Assembly (NCBI RefSeq): GCF_036346615.1
Contig: NZ_CP107836.1
Span: forward strand, 6,696,001-6,760,000
Length of the DNA stretch: 64,000 nucleotides
Direction: 5' to 3'
DNA from: Streptomyces sp. NBC_00523
GTDB lineage: Bacteria > Actinomycetota > Actinomycetes > Streptomycetales > Streptomycetaceae
Shown here: positions 44,298-52,341 of the stretch, in pieces
Layout: the number at the start of each line of letters is the position of its first letter
How positions within the stretch are numbered: position 1 is the first letter of the stretch
Translations under genes and position numbers: made by a program
The notes under the pieces: generated by a model
The model's input: only the letters and a program-made list of their open reading frames with translations
Database searches by the model: none
What the model was told of the DNA's origin: nothing

Positions 44298-45281
44298 ATG
44301 CGGCGCGGCAGGCTGGGTGGCAGCGCGGTCGAGATCACCGAACTCTCCTTCGGCGCGGCCGCCATCGGCAACCTCTTCAGCGAAGTGGAACCGGAACGGG
44401 CGGCGGCCGCCGTCGACGCTGCCTGGGACGCGGGCATCCGCTACTTCGACACCGCTCCGCACTACGGACTCGGCCTCTCCGAACGCCGCCTCGGGGAGGC
44501 CCTGCGCCACCGCCCCCGCGAGGCGTACACGCTCTCCACCAAGGTCGGCCGCGTCCTCGATCCGCTGCCCCCCGAGGAGACCGCCGCGTCCGACGGGCTC
44601 TCCGAGGGCTTCGCCGTACGCGCCACGCACCGCCGCCGCTGGGACTTCAGCGCGGCCGGCGTCCGCCGCAGCATCGAGGAAAGCCTCGACCGCCTGGGCC
44701 TCGACCGCATCGACGTCGTCTACCTCCACGACCCCGACGACCACGCGGAACCCGCCTTCCGCGAGGCGTATCCGGAACTCGAGAAGCTGCGCGCCGAAGG
44801 GGTCGTCGGGGCGATCGGCGCCGGGATGAACCAGACCGCGATGCTCACCCGCTTCGTCCGCGACACCGATGTGGACGTGGTCCTGTGCGCCGGCCGGTTC
44901 ACCCTCCTCGACCAGTCGGCCCTCACCGACCTGCTGCCGACCGCCGCCGCGCGCGGCCGGAGCGTCGTCGTCGGCGGGGTCTTCAACTCCGGCCTCCTCG
45001 CCGACCCGCGCCCCGGCGCCACCTACGACTACGCCACCGCCCCGGCCGGTCTGCTGGACCGCGCCCTCCGGCTGAAGGGCGTCACCGAGGCCCACGGCGT
45101 ACCGCTGCGCGCCGCCGCCCTGCACTATCCGCTCACCCACCCCGCCGTCGCCGGGGTCCTCGTCGGCACCCGCTCCCCGGACGAGGTGCGCGACGCCGCC
45201 GCACAGCTCGGCCGGGAGATCCCCGGCGCCCTCTGGGACGACCTGCGCGACCAGGGCCTGCTGCCCGGGAACGGACACTGA
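44298..45281 (+). CDS. Aldo/keto reductase, probable L-fucose (aldose) 1-dehydrogenase
   Basis: A 327-residue NAD(P)-dependent aldo/keto reductase. The catalytic tetrad positions are visible as FDTAPHYGLGLSERRLG (Asp, Tyr), TKVGR (Lys) and VVYLHDPDDH (His). The chain most resembles D-threo-aldose/L-fucose 1-dehydrogenases, oxidising the sugar to its lactone. Context supports this: a RhaM-type mutarotase and a fuconolactonase-like amidohydrolase follow with spacings of 1 bp each. The ATG at 44298 is used; the longer ORF start has no ribosome binding site. Confidence 0.88.
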   Translation: MRRGRLGGSAVEITELSFGAAAIGNLFSEVEPERAAAAVDAAWDAGIRYFDTAPHYGLGLSERRLGEALRHRPREAYTLSTKVGRVLDPLPPEETAASDGLSEGFAVRATHRRRWDFSAAGVRRSIEESLDRLGLDRIDVVYLHDPDDHAEPAFREAYPELEKLRAEGVVGAIGAGMNQTAMLTRFVRDTDVDVVLCAGRFTLLDQSALTDLLPTAAARGRSVVVGGVFNSGLLADPRPGATYDYATAPAGLLDRALRLKGVTEAHGVPLRAAALHYPLTHPAVAGVLVGTRSPDEVRDAAAQLGREIPGALWDDLRDQGLLPGNGH

Positions 45282-45282
45282 C

Positions 45283-45594
45283 ATGCGCATCGCCCTGCAC
45301 ACCAAGGTCCGCGCCGACCGCGTCGCCGAGTACGAGGCCGCGCACCGCGAGGTCCCGCCGGAGCTGACCCGGGCGATCCGGGCCGCTGGCGCGGGCTCCT
45401 GGACGATCTGGCGCAGCGGCACCGACCTCTTCCACCTCATCGAGTGCGACGACTACGCGCGCCTCCTCGCCGAGTTGGAGCAGCTGCCCGTCAACGTCAC
45501 CTGGCAGGCCCGGATGGACGGCCTCCTCGACGTCGTCCACGACTACTCCGCCGAGGGCGCCGAGGCCGGGCTCCCCGTCGTCTGGGAGCTGTGA
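45283..45594 (+). CDS. L-fucose/L-rhamnose mutarotase family protein
   Basis: A 103-residue RhaM/FucU-like ferredoxin-fold protein that interconverts sugar anomers. Family features are RIALHTKVRADRVAEYEAAHREVPPEL in the first half, SWTIWRSGTDLFHLIECDD in the middle and an invariant-looking VVWEL end. The partner enzymes point to L-fucose. It starts one base after the dehydrogenase stop. Confidence 0.92.
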   Translation: MRIALHTKVRADRVAEYEAAHREVPPELTRAIRAAGAGSWTIWRSGTDLFHLIECDDYARLLAELEQLPVNVTWQARMDGLLDVVHDYSAEGAEAGLPVVWEL

Positions 45595-45595
45595 G

Positions 45596-46453
45596 ATGGC
45601 GGCCGGGCCCCGTGTCGTGGACGCCCACCACCATGTGTGGGACCTCGCGGTCCGCGACCAGGACTGGATCACCGGCGAGGCGCTGGCCCCCCTCCGCCGC
45701 GACTTCACCCTCGAAGACCTGGAGCCCGAGGCGCGCGCGGCCGGGGTGAGCGCCACCGTCCTCGTCCAGACGGTCACCGTGGCCGGGGAGACGCCCGAGT
45801 TCCTGGCGCTGGCCGACCGCAGCAAGCTGGTCGCCGGGGTCGTCGGCTGGACCGACCTCACCGCCCCGGACATCGCCGACACCCTGGCCGCCCTGCGCGA
45901 ACTCCCCGGGGGCGACCGGCTCGTCGGGCTGCGCCACCAGGTCCAGAGCGAACCGGACCCCGAGTGGCTGCTCCGGCCCGACGTGCTGCGCGGTCTGGCC
46001 GCCGTGGCCGACGCCGGGCTCGTCCACGACCTGGTTATCCTCCCGCACCAGCTGCCCGCCGCGACCCGGGCCGCCGCCGCGCTCCCGGGGCTCGTCCTCG
46101 TACTCGACCACGCGGGGAAGCCGCCCGTGGCCACCGGGCGCATCCGGCCCTGGGCCGACGACCTGCGGGCCTTCGCCGCCCTCCCCAACACCGTCTGCAA
46201 GCTCTCCGGACTCGTCACCGAAGCGGACTGGGACACCTGGACGCCGGACGGCCTGCGCCCGTACGCGGAGACCGTGATCGAGGCCTTCGGCCCCGGGCGG
46301 CTCATGTTCGGCTCCGACTGGCCGGTGTGCCGCCTCGCCGCCACGTACACCGAGGTCCTGGACACCGCCCGCGCCCTGATCCAGGACCTGAGCGAGGACG
46401 AGCGGGCCGCCGTGCTCGCCACCACCGCCGAACGCGTGTACGGCCTTCGGTAG
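45596..46453 (+). CDS. Amidohydrolase, probable L-fuconolactonase
   Basis: A 285-residue amidohydrolase-2 barrel enzyme. The metal motif is VDAHHHVWD at the N-terminus; further ligands are in GLRHQVQSE, LVLDHAGKPP and the C-terminal FGSDWPVCRLA. This is the pattern of L-fucono-1,5-lactonase and related sugar lactonases. In the order dehydrogenase, mutarotase, lactonase it would open the lactone made by the first enzyme. Later pathway enzymes (dehydratase, aldolase) are not in this operon. Confidence 0.9.
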   Translation: MAAGPRVVDAHHHVWDLAVRDQDWITGEALAPLRRDFTLEDLEPEARAAGVSATVLVQTVTVAGETPEFLALADRSKLVAGVVGWTDLTAPDIADTLAALRELPGGDRLVGLRHQVQSEPDPEWLLRPDVLRGLAAVADAGLVHDLVILPHQLPAATRAAAALPGLVLVLDHAGKPPVATGRIRPWADDLRAFAALPNTVCKLSGLVTEADWDTWTPDGLRPYAETVIEAFGPGRLMFGSDWPVCRLAATYTEVLDTARALIQDLSEDERAAVLATTAERVYGLR

Positions 46454-46474
46454 GCGTCCCGGGCGCGGCTGCGG

Positions 46475-46480
46475 CAGGCT
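46475..46480 (+). promoter_or_regulatory. Candidate -10 box giving a leaderless transcript for the Fpg-like gene
   Basis: CAGGCT followed by GGGACC and the ATG at 46487. This -10-like hexamer six bases before the start codon matches the pattern of leaderless actinobacterial promoters, and no Shine-Dalgarno is present. Confidence 0.5.
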
Positions 46481-46486
46481 GGGACC

Positions 46487-47347
46487 ATGCCCGAACTGCC
46501 GGAAGTCGAAGCCCTGCGGCTCTTCCTGGACGACCATCTCGTCGGCAAGGAGATCGACCGCGTCCTGCCGCTCGCGATCAGCGTCCTCAAGACGTACGAC
46601 CCGCCGCTCACCGCCCTGCACGGGGGCACGGTCACCGAGGTGCGTCGGCACGGCAAGTTCCTCGACATCGGCGTCGGCCCGCTCCACCTCGTCACCCACC
46701 TCGCCCGGGCCGGCTGGCTCCGCTGGAACGACGCCTTCCCGGCGGCCCCGCCGCGCCCCGGCAAGGGCCCGCTGGCGCTGCGTACCGTCCTCACCGGCGG
46801 CGACGGCTTCGACCTCACCGAGGCCGGCACCACCAAACGCCTCGCTGTCCACCTCGTGCACGACCCGGCCGAGGTCCCCGGGATCGCCCGCCTCGGGCCC
46901 GATCCGCTCGGCCCGGAATTCGACCGGGACGCGTTCGCCGCACTGCTCGACGGGGAACGCCGCCAGATCAAGGGCGCCCTGCGCGACCAGTCGCTCATCG
47001 CCGGTATCGGCAACGCGTACAGCGACGAGATCCTGCACGTCGCGAAGATGTCGCCGTTCAAGCTCACCGCGCACCTCACCGACGACGAGATCACCCGGCT
47101 CCACGAGGCGATGCGCACCACCCTGGAGGACGCCGTCGCCCGGTCCGGCGGCGTCGAGGCCGGACGCCTCAAGGCCGAGAAGAAGAGCGCGATGCGCGTC
47201 CACGGACGCACCGGCCAGGCGTGCCCGGTCTGCGGGGACACCATCCGCGAGGTCTCCTTCAGCGACTCCTCGCTCCAGTACTGCCCGACCTGCCAGACGG
47301 GCGGCAAACCGCTCGCGGACCGCCGCCTGTCCCGGCTGCTCAAGTAG
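46487..47347 (+). CDS. Fpg/Nei-family DNA glycosylase/AP lyase
   Basis: A 286-residue base-excision repair enzyme. The N-terminus PELPEVEALR supplies the catalytic Pro and Glu after Met removal. The helix-two-turn-helix is GALRDQSLIAGIGNAYSDEILH, and the C-terminal zinc finger is CPVCGDTIREVSF...YCPTCQ. The conserved GKFLDIGVG carries the lysine of the family. It follows the fucose genes but probably has its own promoter, so it is unlikely to be part of that pathway. Confidence 0.94.
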   Translation: MPELPEVEALRLFLDDHLVGKEIDRVLPLAISVLKTYDPPLTALHGGTVTEVRRHGKFLDIGVGPLHLVTHLARAGWLRWNDAFPAAPPRPGKGPLALRTVLTGGDGFDLTEAGTTKRLAVHLVHDPAEVPGIARLGPDPLGPEFDRDAFAALLDGERRQIKGALRDQSLIAGIGNAYSDEILHVAKMSPFKLTAHLTDDEITRLHEAMRTTLEDAVARSGGVEAGRLKAEKKSAMRVHGRTGQACPVCGDTIREVSFSDSSLQYCPTCQTGGKPLADRRLSRLLK

Positions 47348-47370
47348 GGGCGCGATGCGCGGGCACGCCC

Positions 47371-47384
47371 TACACTCCGGCCTC
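47371..47384 (+). promoter_or_regulatory. Leaderless promoter of the LytTR regulator gene
   Basis: TACACT (47371-47376) lies 8 bases before the ATG at 47385, and there is no ribosome binding site. The 14-mer CCTACACTCCGGCC (47369-47382) recurs exactly at 48189-48202 in front of the next gene. Confidence 0.65.
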
Positions 47385-48140
47385 ATGCTCCGCGTACTCG
47401 CCGTCGACGACGAAGAACCCGCCCTGGAGGAACTGCTCTACCTCCTGCGCGCCGACCCCCGCATCCGCAGCGCGGAGGGGGCCACCGGGGCCACCGAGGC
47501 GCTGCGCCGCATCGGGAGCGCCGTCGACGCGGGGCCCGACGACCCGACCGCCATCGACGTGGTCTTCCTCGACATCCACATGGCCGGTCTCACCGGGCTC
47601 GACGTCGCCCAGCTCCTCGCCGGTTTCGCCGCGCCGCCGCTCATCGTCTTCGTCACCGCCCACGAGGGCTTCGCCGTGCACGCCTTCGACCTCAAGGCCG
47701 TCGACTACGTCCTCAAACCGGTCCGCCGCGAGCGCCTCGCCGAGGCCGTACGACGCGTCGCCGAGCAGGTCCAGGACCGTTCGGCCCCCGCCGTCCACGA
47801 CACCGCGCAGGACCAGATAGCCGTCGAACTGGGCGGCGTCATCCGCTTCGTCCCGATCGATGACATCACCTACGCCGAGGCCCAGGGCGACTACGCCCGG
47901 CTGCACACCGCCCACGGCAGCCACCTGGTCCGCGTCCCCCTCACCACCCTGGAGGAGCGCTGGCGCACCCGCGGCTTCGTCCGCATCCACCGCCGCCACC
48001 TCGTGGCCCTCGGCCGGATCGACGAACTGCGCCTGGACGCCGGCAGCATGAGCGTCCGCATCGGCACCGCGGAACTGGCCGTCAGCCGCCGCCACACCCG
48101 CGCCCTGCGCGACCTGCTGATGAGGCGGACCGGCCGCTGA
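47385..48140 (+). CDS. LytTR-family response regulator
   Basis: A 251-residue DNA-binding response regulator with a receiver domain (about residues 1-120; LAVDDEEPALEELL, phospho-Asp in VVFLDIHMAG, VTAHEG, VLKPV) and a C-terminal LytTR domain (about 145-250; DDITYAEAQGDYARLHT, GFVRIHRRHLVAL). The LytTR fold binds direct repeats. Its probable partner kinase is at 50042, with the symporter between them. The E. coli BtsSR and YpdAB pyruvate systems have the same two protein types controlling a transporter. Confidence 0.93.
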   Translation: MLRVLAVDDEEPALEELLYLLRADPRIRSAEGATGATEALRRIGSAVDAGPDDPTAIDVVFLDIHMAGLTGLDVAQLLAGFAAPPLIVFVTAHEGFAVHAFDLKAVDYVLKPVRRERLAEAVRRVAEQVQDRSAPAVHDTAQDQIAVELGGVIRFVPIDDITYAEAQGDYARLHTAHGSHLVRVPLTTLEERWRTRGFVRIHRRHLVALGRIDELRLDAGSMSVRIGTAELAVSRRHTRALRDLLMRRTGR

Positions 48141-48190
48141 CCAGCGGCTACCGGCCTCCGAACCCCTTCCCAGCGGGGCCGGGTGCCGCC

Positions 48191-48204
48191 TACACTCCGG
48201 CCCC
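48191..48204 (+). promoter_or_regulatory. Leaderless promoter of the small symporter partner gene
   Basis: TACACT (48191-48196) lies 8 bases before the ATG at 48205, in the same 14-mer as at 47369. The transporter genes therefore seem to have their own start point, matched in sequence to that of the regulator. Confidence 0.65.
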
Positions 48205-48567
48205 ATGTCCGCAGAGCCCACACCCCGGCGCGAAGTGGTGACGGGGGAGCCCCGGCGGGTGCGCCCGCTGCCCCGCTACCGCACCCAGTCGGAGATCGAA
48301 GAGCAGACCGCGCTCGGCGGCGCCTACGTCCGCTCGCTGATGCGGGGACAGTTGCGGGCCGGACTCACCGCCTTCGCCGTCCTCGCCGCCGTCGTGGGCA
48401 CCCTGCCCCTCGTCTTCGAGGCCCTGCACAGCTCCGCCGTCGTCTGGGCGGTCCTGGGCTTCGCCGCCTACCCGCCGCTCACCCTGCTCGCCTGGTGGTA
48501 CGTGCGCCGTGCCGAGCGCAACGAGAGCGACTTCGCCCGGCTCGTGGAAGGCCGCTCCGCCCCGTGA
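48205..48567 (+). CDS. Small membrane protein paired with the symporter
   Basis: A 120-residue protein with a basic N-terminal half (YRTQSEIEEQTALGGAYVRSLMRGQLR) and two transmembrane helices (LTAFAVLAAVVGTLPLVF, VVWAVLGFAAYPPLTLLAWWYV). This size, topology and position match the small DUF485-type partners encoded before acetate/monocarboxylate symporters. The stop overlaps the GTG of the symporter gene by 4 bp, which supports a joint complex. Confidence 0.82.
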   Translation: MSAEPTPRREVVTGEPRRVRPLPRYRTQSEIEEQTALGGAYVRSLMRGQLRAGLTAFAVLAAVVGTLPLVFEALHSSAVVWAVLGFAAYPPLTLLAWWYVRRAERNESDFARLVEGRSAP

Positions 48568-50045
48568 GCCGTACGTACGCGGTGGCGGCCGTCGCCGTCG
48601 TCGTCCTGGCCACCGTCCTCGTCGGCGGCTTCGGGCTGCGGATCTCCCGCACCACCTCCGACTTCTACGTGGCCTCGCGCACCGTGCGCCCCCGGCTCAA
48701 CGCGGCCGCCATCAGCGGTGAATACCTCTCCGCCGCCTCCTTCCTCGGCATCGCGGGCCTGGTCCTCGTCCACGGTCCCGACATGCTCTGGTACCCGGTC
48801 GGCTACACCGCCGGCTATCTCGTCCTGCTGGTCTTCGTCGCCGCCCCGCTGCGCCGCTCGGGGGCGTACACCCTGCCCGACTTCGCCGAAGGGAGACTGG
48901 AATCCCGGCAGGTACGCAGACTCGTCAGCGTCCTCGTCGTCGGCGCCGGCTGGCTCTACCTGGTGCCCCAGCTCCAGGGCGCCGGACTCACCCTCAAGAT
49001 CCTCACCGGGGCGCCCGGCTGGCTCGGCGACGTGCTCGTCGCCTCCGTCGTCGTGCTCGCCGTCGCCGCCGGGGGCATGCGCTCGATCACCTTCGTCCAG
49101 GTCTTCCAGTACTGGCTGAAGCTGACCGCGCTCCTCGTCCCCGCGATCTTCCTGGTGCTGGCCTGGCAGGGCGACGGACAGCCCCGCATCACCTTCGACG
49201 CACACCTCTCCGCGTTCCGCGCCGACCACCCGCTGTACGCGACCTACGGCCTCATCGTCGCCACCTTCCTCGGCACCATGGGCCTCCCGCACGTCGTCGT
49301 CCGCTTCTACACCAGCCCCAACGGTCGCGACGCCCGCCGCACCACCGTCGCCGTCCTCGCCCTCATCGGCGTCTTCTACCTCCTGCCGCCCGTCTACGGC
49401 GCGCTGGGCCGCCTGTACGCCCCCGAGCTGATCCACGGCGGTGACGCGGACGCCGCCGTGCTCCTGCTGCCCGGCCGCGTCATCGGCGGACTCGGCGGCG
49501 ATCTGCTCGGGGCGCTCGTCGCGGGCGGCGCGTTCGCCGCGTTCCTCTCCACCGCGTCCGGGCTCACCATGGCCGTCGCCGGGGTCATCACCCAGGACGT
49601 GCTGCCCTCGCGCGGGGTGCGGCACTTCCGGCTGGCCACCGTCCTCGCCATCTCCGTGCCGCTGGCCGGCTCGCTGATGGTCAGCCGGGTCCCCGTCGCC
49701 GACTCCGTGGGCATGGCCTTCGCCGTCTCCGCGTCCTCCTTCTGCCCGCTGCTCGTCCTCGGCATCTGGTGGCGCCGGCTCACCCCGCCCGGGGCGGTGG
49801 CCGGGCTCCTGCTCGGCGGCGGATCCGCGCTGCTCTCCGTCGCCATCACGGTCAGCGGCGCGGTCCGCCCGCCCGGCTGGCCGCACGCCCTGCTCGCCTG
49901 GCCCGCCGTCTGGTCCGTGCCCGTCGGCTTCCTCGCCATGATCCTGGTCTCGCTCGCCACGCCGAGCCGGATACCGCCCGGCACCAACGCCGCCATGACC
50001 CGCTTCCACCTGCCCGAAGCGCTCACCACCGGGAGGCACCGGTGA
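48564..50045 (+). CDS. Sodium:solute symporter, monocarboxylate-type
   Basis: A 493-residue transporter of the SSS family with about 13 hydrophobic helices. The motif ISGEYLSAASFLGIAGLVL after helix 1 is typical of ActP/MctP-type acetate or pyruvate carriers, as are GLPHVVVRFYT and AFLSTASGLTMAVAGVITQD. It starts with a GTG overlapping the small partner gene and its stop overlaps the kinase gene by 4 bp. The substrate is inferred to be a short carboxylate. Confidence 0.92.
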   Translation: MSRTYAVAAVAVVVLATVLVGGFGLRISRTTSDFYVASRTVRPRLNAAAISGEYLSAASFLGIAGLVLVHGPDMLWYPVGYTAGYLVLLVFVAAPLRRSGAYTLPDFAEGRLESRQVRRLVSVLVVGAGWLYLVPQLQGAGLTLKILTGAPGWLGDVLVASVVVLAVAAGGMRSITFVQVFQYWLKLTALLVPAIFLVLAWQGDGQPRITFDAHLSAFRADHPLYATYGLIVATFLGTMGLPHVVVRFYTSPNGRDARRTTVAVLALIGVFYLLPPVYGALGRLYAPELIHGGDADAAVLLLPGRVIGGLGGDLLGALVAGGAFAAFLSTASGLTMAVAGVITQDVLPSRGVRHFRLATVLAISVPLAGSLMVSRVPVADSVGMAFAVSASSFCPLLVLGIWWRRLTPPGAVAGLLLGGGSALLSVAITVSGAVRPPGWPHALLAWPAVWSVPVGFLAMILVSLATPSRIPPGTNAAMTRFHLPEALTTGRHR

Positions 50046-51232
50046 CCGGGGCCGGATACGCCGTCATCGTCGTGCTCGCCCTCCTGCTGTTCGGCGGGGG
50101 CCTCCTGCTCGGCCGCCGCACCGCCCGGCCGCTGCGCACCAGCGACGTCGGCACGCCCGTCGAGCACGCCACCTTCGAGACCCTGCACACCGCGTCCCTG
50201 GCCGCGCCCCCGCTCCGCGCCGGGCTCACCGAGGACAGCGCCCGCCGGTCGGCGCGCCGGCTGCGCTCGCTGCTCGGCACCGAAGCGCTGTGCCTCACCG
50301 ACCGCGACGGGGTCCTCGTCTGGGACGGCGAGGGCGACCACCACGGCCGGGACGTCATGGAGCAGGTCGCGGGCGTCCTGGAGACCGGCCGCGACACCGC
50401 CTTCCGCAGCGACTGCGACGACCTGGACTGCCCGCTGAAGTGGGCCGTCGCCGTGCCGCTGACCGTCGACCACCGCGTCCTCGGCACCCTCGTCGCCTAC
50501 GCCCCGCGCGAGTCGGCCGTCCTGGCCCGGGCGGCGGGCGAGGTCGCCCGCTGGGTCTGCGTCCAGCTGGAACTGGCCGAGCTCGACCGCTCCCGCACCC
50601 AGCTCATCGAGGCCGAGATCAGGGCCCTGCGCGCCCAGATCTCCCCGCACTTCATCTTCAACTCCCTGGCCGCCATCGCGTCCTTCGTCCGCACCGACCC
50701 GGAGCAGGCCCGCGAACTACTCCTCGAATTCGCGGACTTCACGCGCTACTCGTTCCGCAGCCACGGCGACTTCACGACCCTCGCGGACGAGCTGCACTCC
50801 ATCGACCAGTACCTCGCCCTGGTCCGGGCCCGCTTCGGCGAACGGCTCTCCGTCACCCTCCAGGTCGCCCCCGAGGTCCTGCCCGTCGCCCTGCCCTTCC
50901 TCTGCCTCCAGCCGCTCGTGGAGAACGCCGTCAAACACGGCCTCGAAGGCGCCGTCACGTCCAGCCGCATCACCATCAGCGCCCTGGACGCCGGCTCCGA
51001 GGCCGAGGTCGTCATCGAGGACGACGGCACCGGCATGGACCCCCAGCGGCTGCGCCACATCCTGCGCGGCGAGGGCGGAAGATCCACCGGCATCGGCCTG
51101 CTCAACGTGGACGAACGGCTCCGCCAGGTGTACGGGGACGAGTACGGGCTCGTCATCGAGACGGGCATCGGGGCCGGGATGCGGATCACCGTACGGCTGC
51201 CGAAGTACCGGGCCGGGGTCCACGGGTCCTGA
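50042..51232 (+). CDS. LytS-like sensor histidine kinase
   Basis: A 396-residue kinase with one N-terminal membrane helix (GYAVIVVLALLLFGGGLLLG), a GAF-like sensor region (about residues 55-175) containing a CDDLDCPLKW cysteine motif, a His_kinase domain with phospho-His in QISPHFIFNSLAAI, and an ATPase domain (LVENAVKHG, DDGTGM, STGIGLLNV). Only one membrane helix is present, fewer than the 5TM sensors of BtsS or LytS. Translational coupling to the symporter suggests it reads substrate or transport status and signals to the LytTR regulator at 47385. Confidence 0.92.
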   Translation: MTGAGYAVIVVLALLLFGGGLLLGRRTARPLRTSDVGTPVEHATFETLHTASLAAPPLRAGLTEDSARRSARRLRSLLGTEALCLTDRDGVLVWDGEGDHHGRDVMEQVAGVLETGRDTAFRSDCDDLDCPLKWAVAVPLTVDHRVLGTLVAYAPRESAVLARAAGEVARWVCVQLELAELDRSRTQLIEAEIRALRAQISPHFIFNSLAAIASFVRTDPEQARELLLEFADFTRYSFRSHGDFTTLADELHSIDQYLALVRARFGERLSVTLQVAPEVLPVALPFLCLQPLVENAVKHGLEGAVTSSRITISALDAGSEAEVVIEDDGTGMDPQRLRHILRGEGGRSTGIGLLNVDERLRQVYGDEYGLVIETGIGAGMRITVRLPKYRAGVHGS

Positions 51233-51260
51233 GTGGCGCGCCGTGGTGCGGTCGCCCCGC

Positions 51261-51266
51261 CCTAGT
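51261..51266. repeat. Target-site duplication CCTAGT (left copy)
   Basis: The 6-bp sequence CCTAGT here and at 52336-52341 flanks the IS element exactly. IS481-family elements prefer NCTAGN targets, so this is the expected duplication. The transposase stop codon (TAG on the minus strand, 51262-51264) lies inside it. Confidence 0.88.
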
Positions 51267-52242
51267 TGTATTGCCCTGTGAGGTTGGGGACGCGGCTGGC
51301 GGGTGGCTTGCCTGCGAGCGCGGTGTGTCCGCGGTGGTGATTGTAGGTGTGCAGCCAGCCGGGGAACGCGTCGCGTCGTTCCTGCTCTGATTGGTAGGGG
51401 CGGGCGTAGGCCCACTCGTCGAGCAGGGTGCGGTTGAGGCGTTCGACCTTGCCGTTGGTCTGCGGCCGGTAGGGGCGGGTTCGCTTGTGGGTGATCCCGG
51501 CCGCTGCCAGGGTGTCGCGCCAGGTGTGGGACTTGTAGCAGGAGCCGTTGTCGGTCAGGACGCGTTCGACGGTGATGCCTGCGCTGGTGAAGTAGGCGTG
51601 GGCCCGCTGCCAGAAGGCGGTGGCGGTCTCCTTCTTCTCGTTGGTGTGGATCTCGCTGTAGGCGAGGCGGGAGTGGTCGTCGACGGCGGTGTGGATGTAG
51701 CTGTAGCCGGCGCTCTTGCGGGTCTTGCGGCCGGCCTGGCGGCCCAGCACCTTGTGGCCGCCGCCGTCGGGGATGTTGCCGAGCTTCTTGATGTCCACGT
51801 GCACCAGTTCGCCGGGCTTCTCGCGTTCGTAGCGGCGTATGTTCCGGCCGGTCGCACGGTCCAGATGGGTTAGACGGGCGAGCCCGAACCGGGTGAGGAC
51901 CCGGTGCACGGTCGAGGGCACCAGTCGCAGGTGGTGGGCGATGCGGGCCGGGCCCCAGCGCCGTAGGACACGAACTTTGATGATGCGCCGCTCGGTGCGG
52001 GTCGGGGTCCGCCCGGGACTGTGACGAGGACGCGAGGAGCGGTCGGTCATGCCCGCTTCACCGAGGTGCCGGTAGCGGCCGGCCCAGCGCTGGGCTGTGG
52101 TTGGTGAGACCTGGAAGCGTTCGGCGGCTCGGCGCAGCGGCCAGCCCTCCTCGACCACACAGCGGGCCAGGCGCAGGCGTCCAGTCTCGGTCAGGGGTGC
52201 ATTACGGTGGGGCACGAGGGCCTTTCGGTCAGGTGTTGACAT
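51262..52242 (-). CDS. IS481-family DDE transposase
   Basis: A 326-residue transposase with an N-terminal helix-turn-helix (PLRRAAERFQVSPTTAQRWAGRYR) and a second one (WGPARIAHHLRLVPSTVHRVL). The RNase H-type DDE domain has the first Asp in VHVDIKKLG, the second in RVLTDNGSCYKS and the Glu in NGKVERLNRTL. The frame is intact. The start is the ATG at 52242 (MSTPDRKAL). The final codon AAC is followed by a TAG that belongs to the duplicated target, not to the element itself. Confidence 0.95.
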   Translation of the reverse strand: MSTPDRKALVPHRNAPLTETGRLRLARCVVEEGWPLRRAAERFQVSPTTAQRWAGRYRHLGEAGMTDRSSRPRHSPGRTPTRTERRIIKVRVLRRWGPARIAHHLRLVPSTVHRVLTRFGLARLTHLDRATGRNIRRYEREKPGELVHVDIKKLGNIPDGGGHKVLGRQAGRKTRKSAGYSYIHTAVDDHSRLAYSEIHTNEKKETATAFWQRAHAYFTSAGITVERVLTDNGSCYKSHTWRDTLAAAGITHKRTRPYRPQTNGKVERLNRTLLDEWAYARPYQSEQERRDAFPGWLHTYNHHRGHTALAGKPPASRVPNLTGQYN

Positions 52243-52335
52243 CGCAATCCACACCGAACCGGAAGGCCCTCACCTGCTTCAAGATCCCTCAGCCGAGACC
52301 TGGCTCACCCGTCCACAACCTCCCAGGACAGAACA
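51267..52335 (-). mobile_element. Complete IS481-family insertion sequence (1069 bp)
   Basis: The element begins TGTATTGCCC and ends CAGAACA, with imperfect terminal inverted repeats of about 27 bp sharing CCTG and GAGGTTG blocks. It is bounded by identical CCTAGT hexamers. It carries one DDE transposase and no passenger gene. The ends, target choice and size agree with the IS481 family. Confidence 0.9.
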
Positions 52336-52341
52336 CCTAGT
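52336..52341. repeat. Target-site duplication CCTAGT (right copy)
   Basis: The second copy of the hexamer; its CTA on the plus strand is the TAG stop of the hypothetical gene at 52337, so the insertion did not alter that protein. Confidence 0.88.

Noticed and set aside
42813-45440. 875-codon ORF on the minus strand
   Set aside because: It is antisense to the acyltransferase and dehydrogenase genes, which have clear family motifs; composition is typical of shadow frames.
45133-47343. 736-codon minus-strand ORF opposite the fucose and Fpg genes
   Set aside because: No recognisable domain and no ribosome binding site; the plus-strand genes are well supported.
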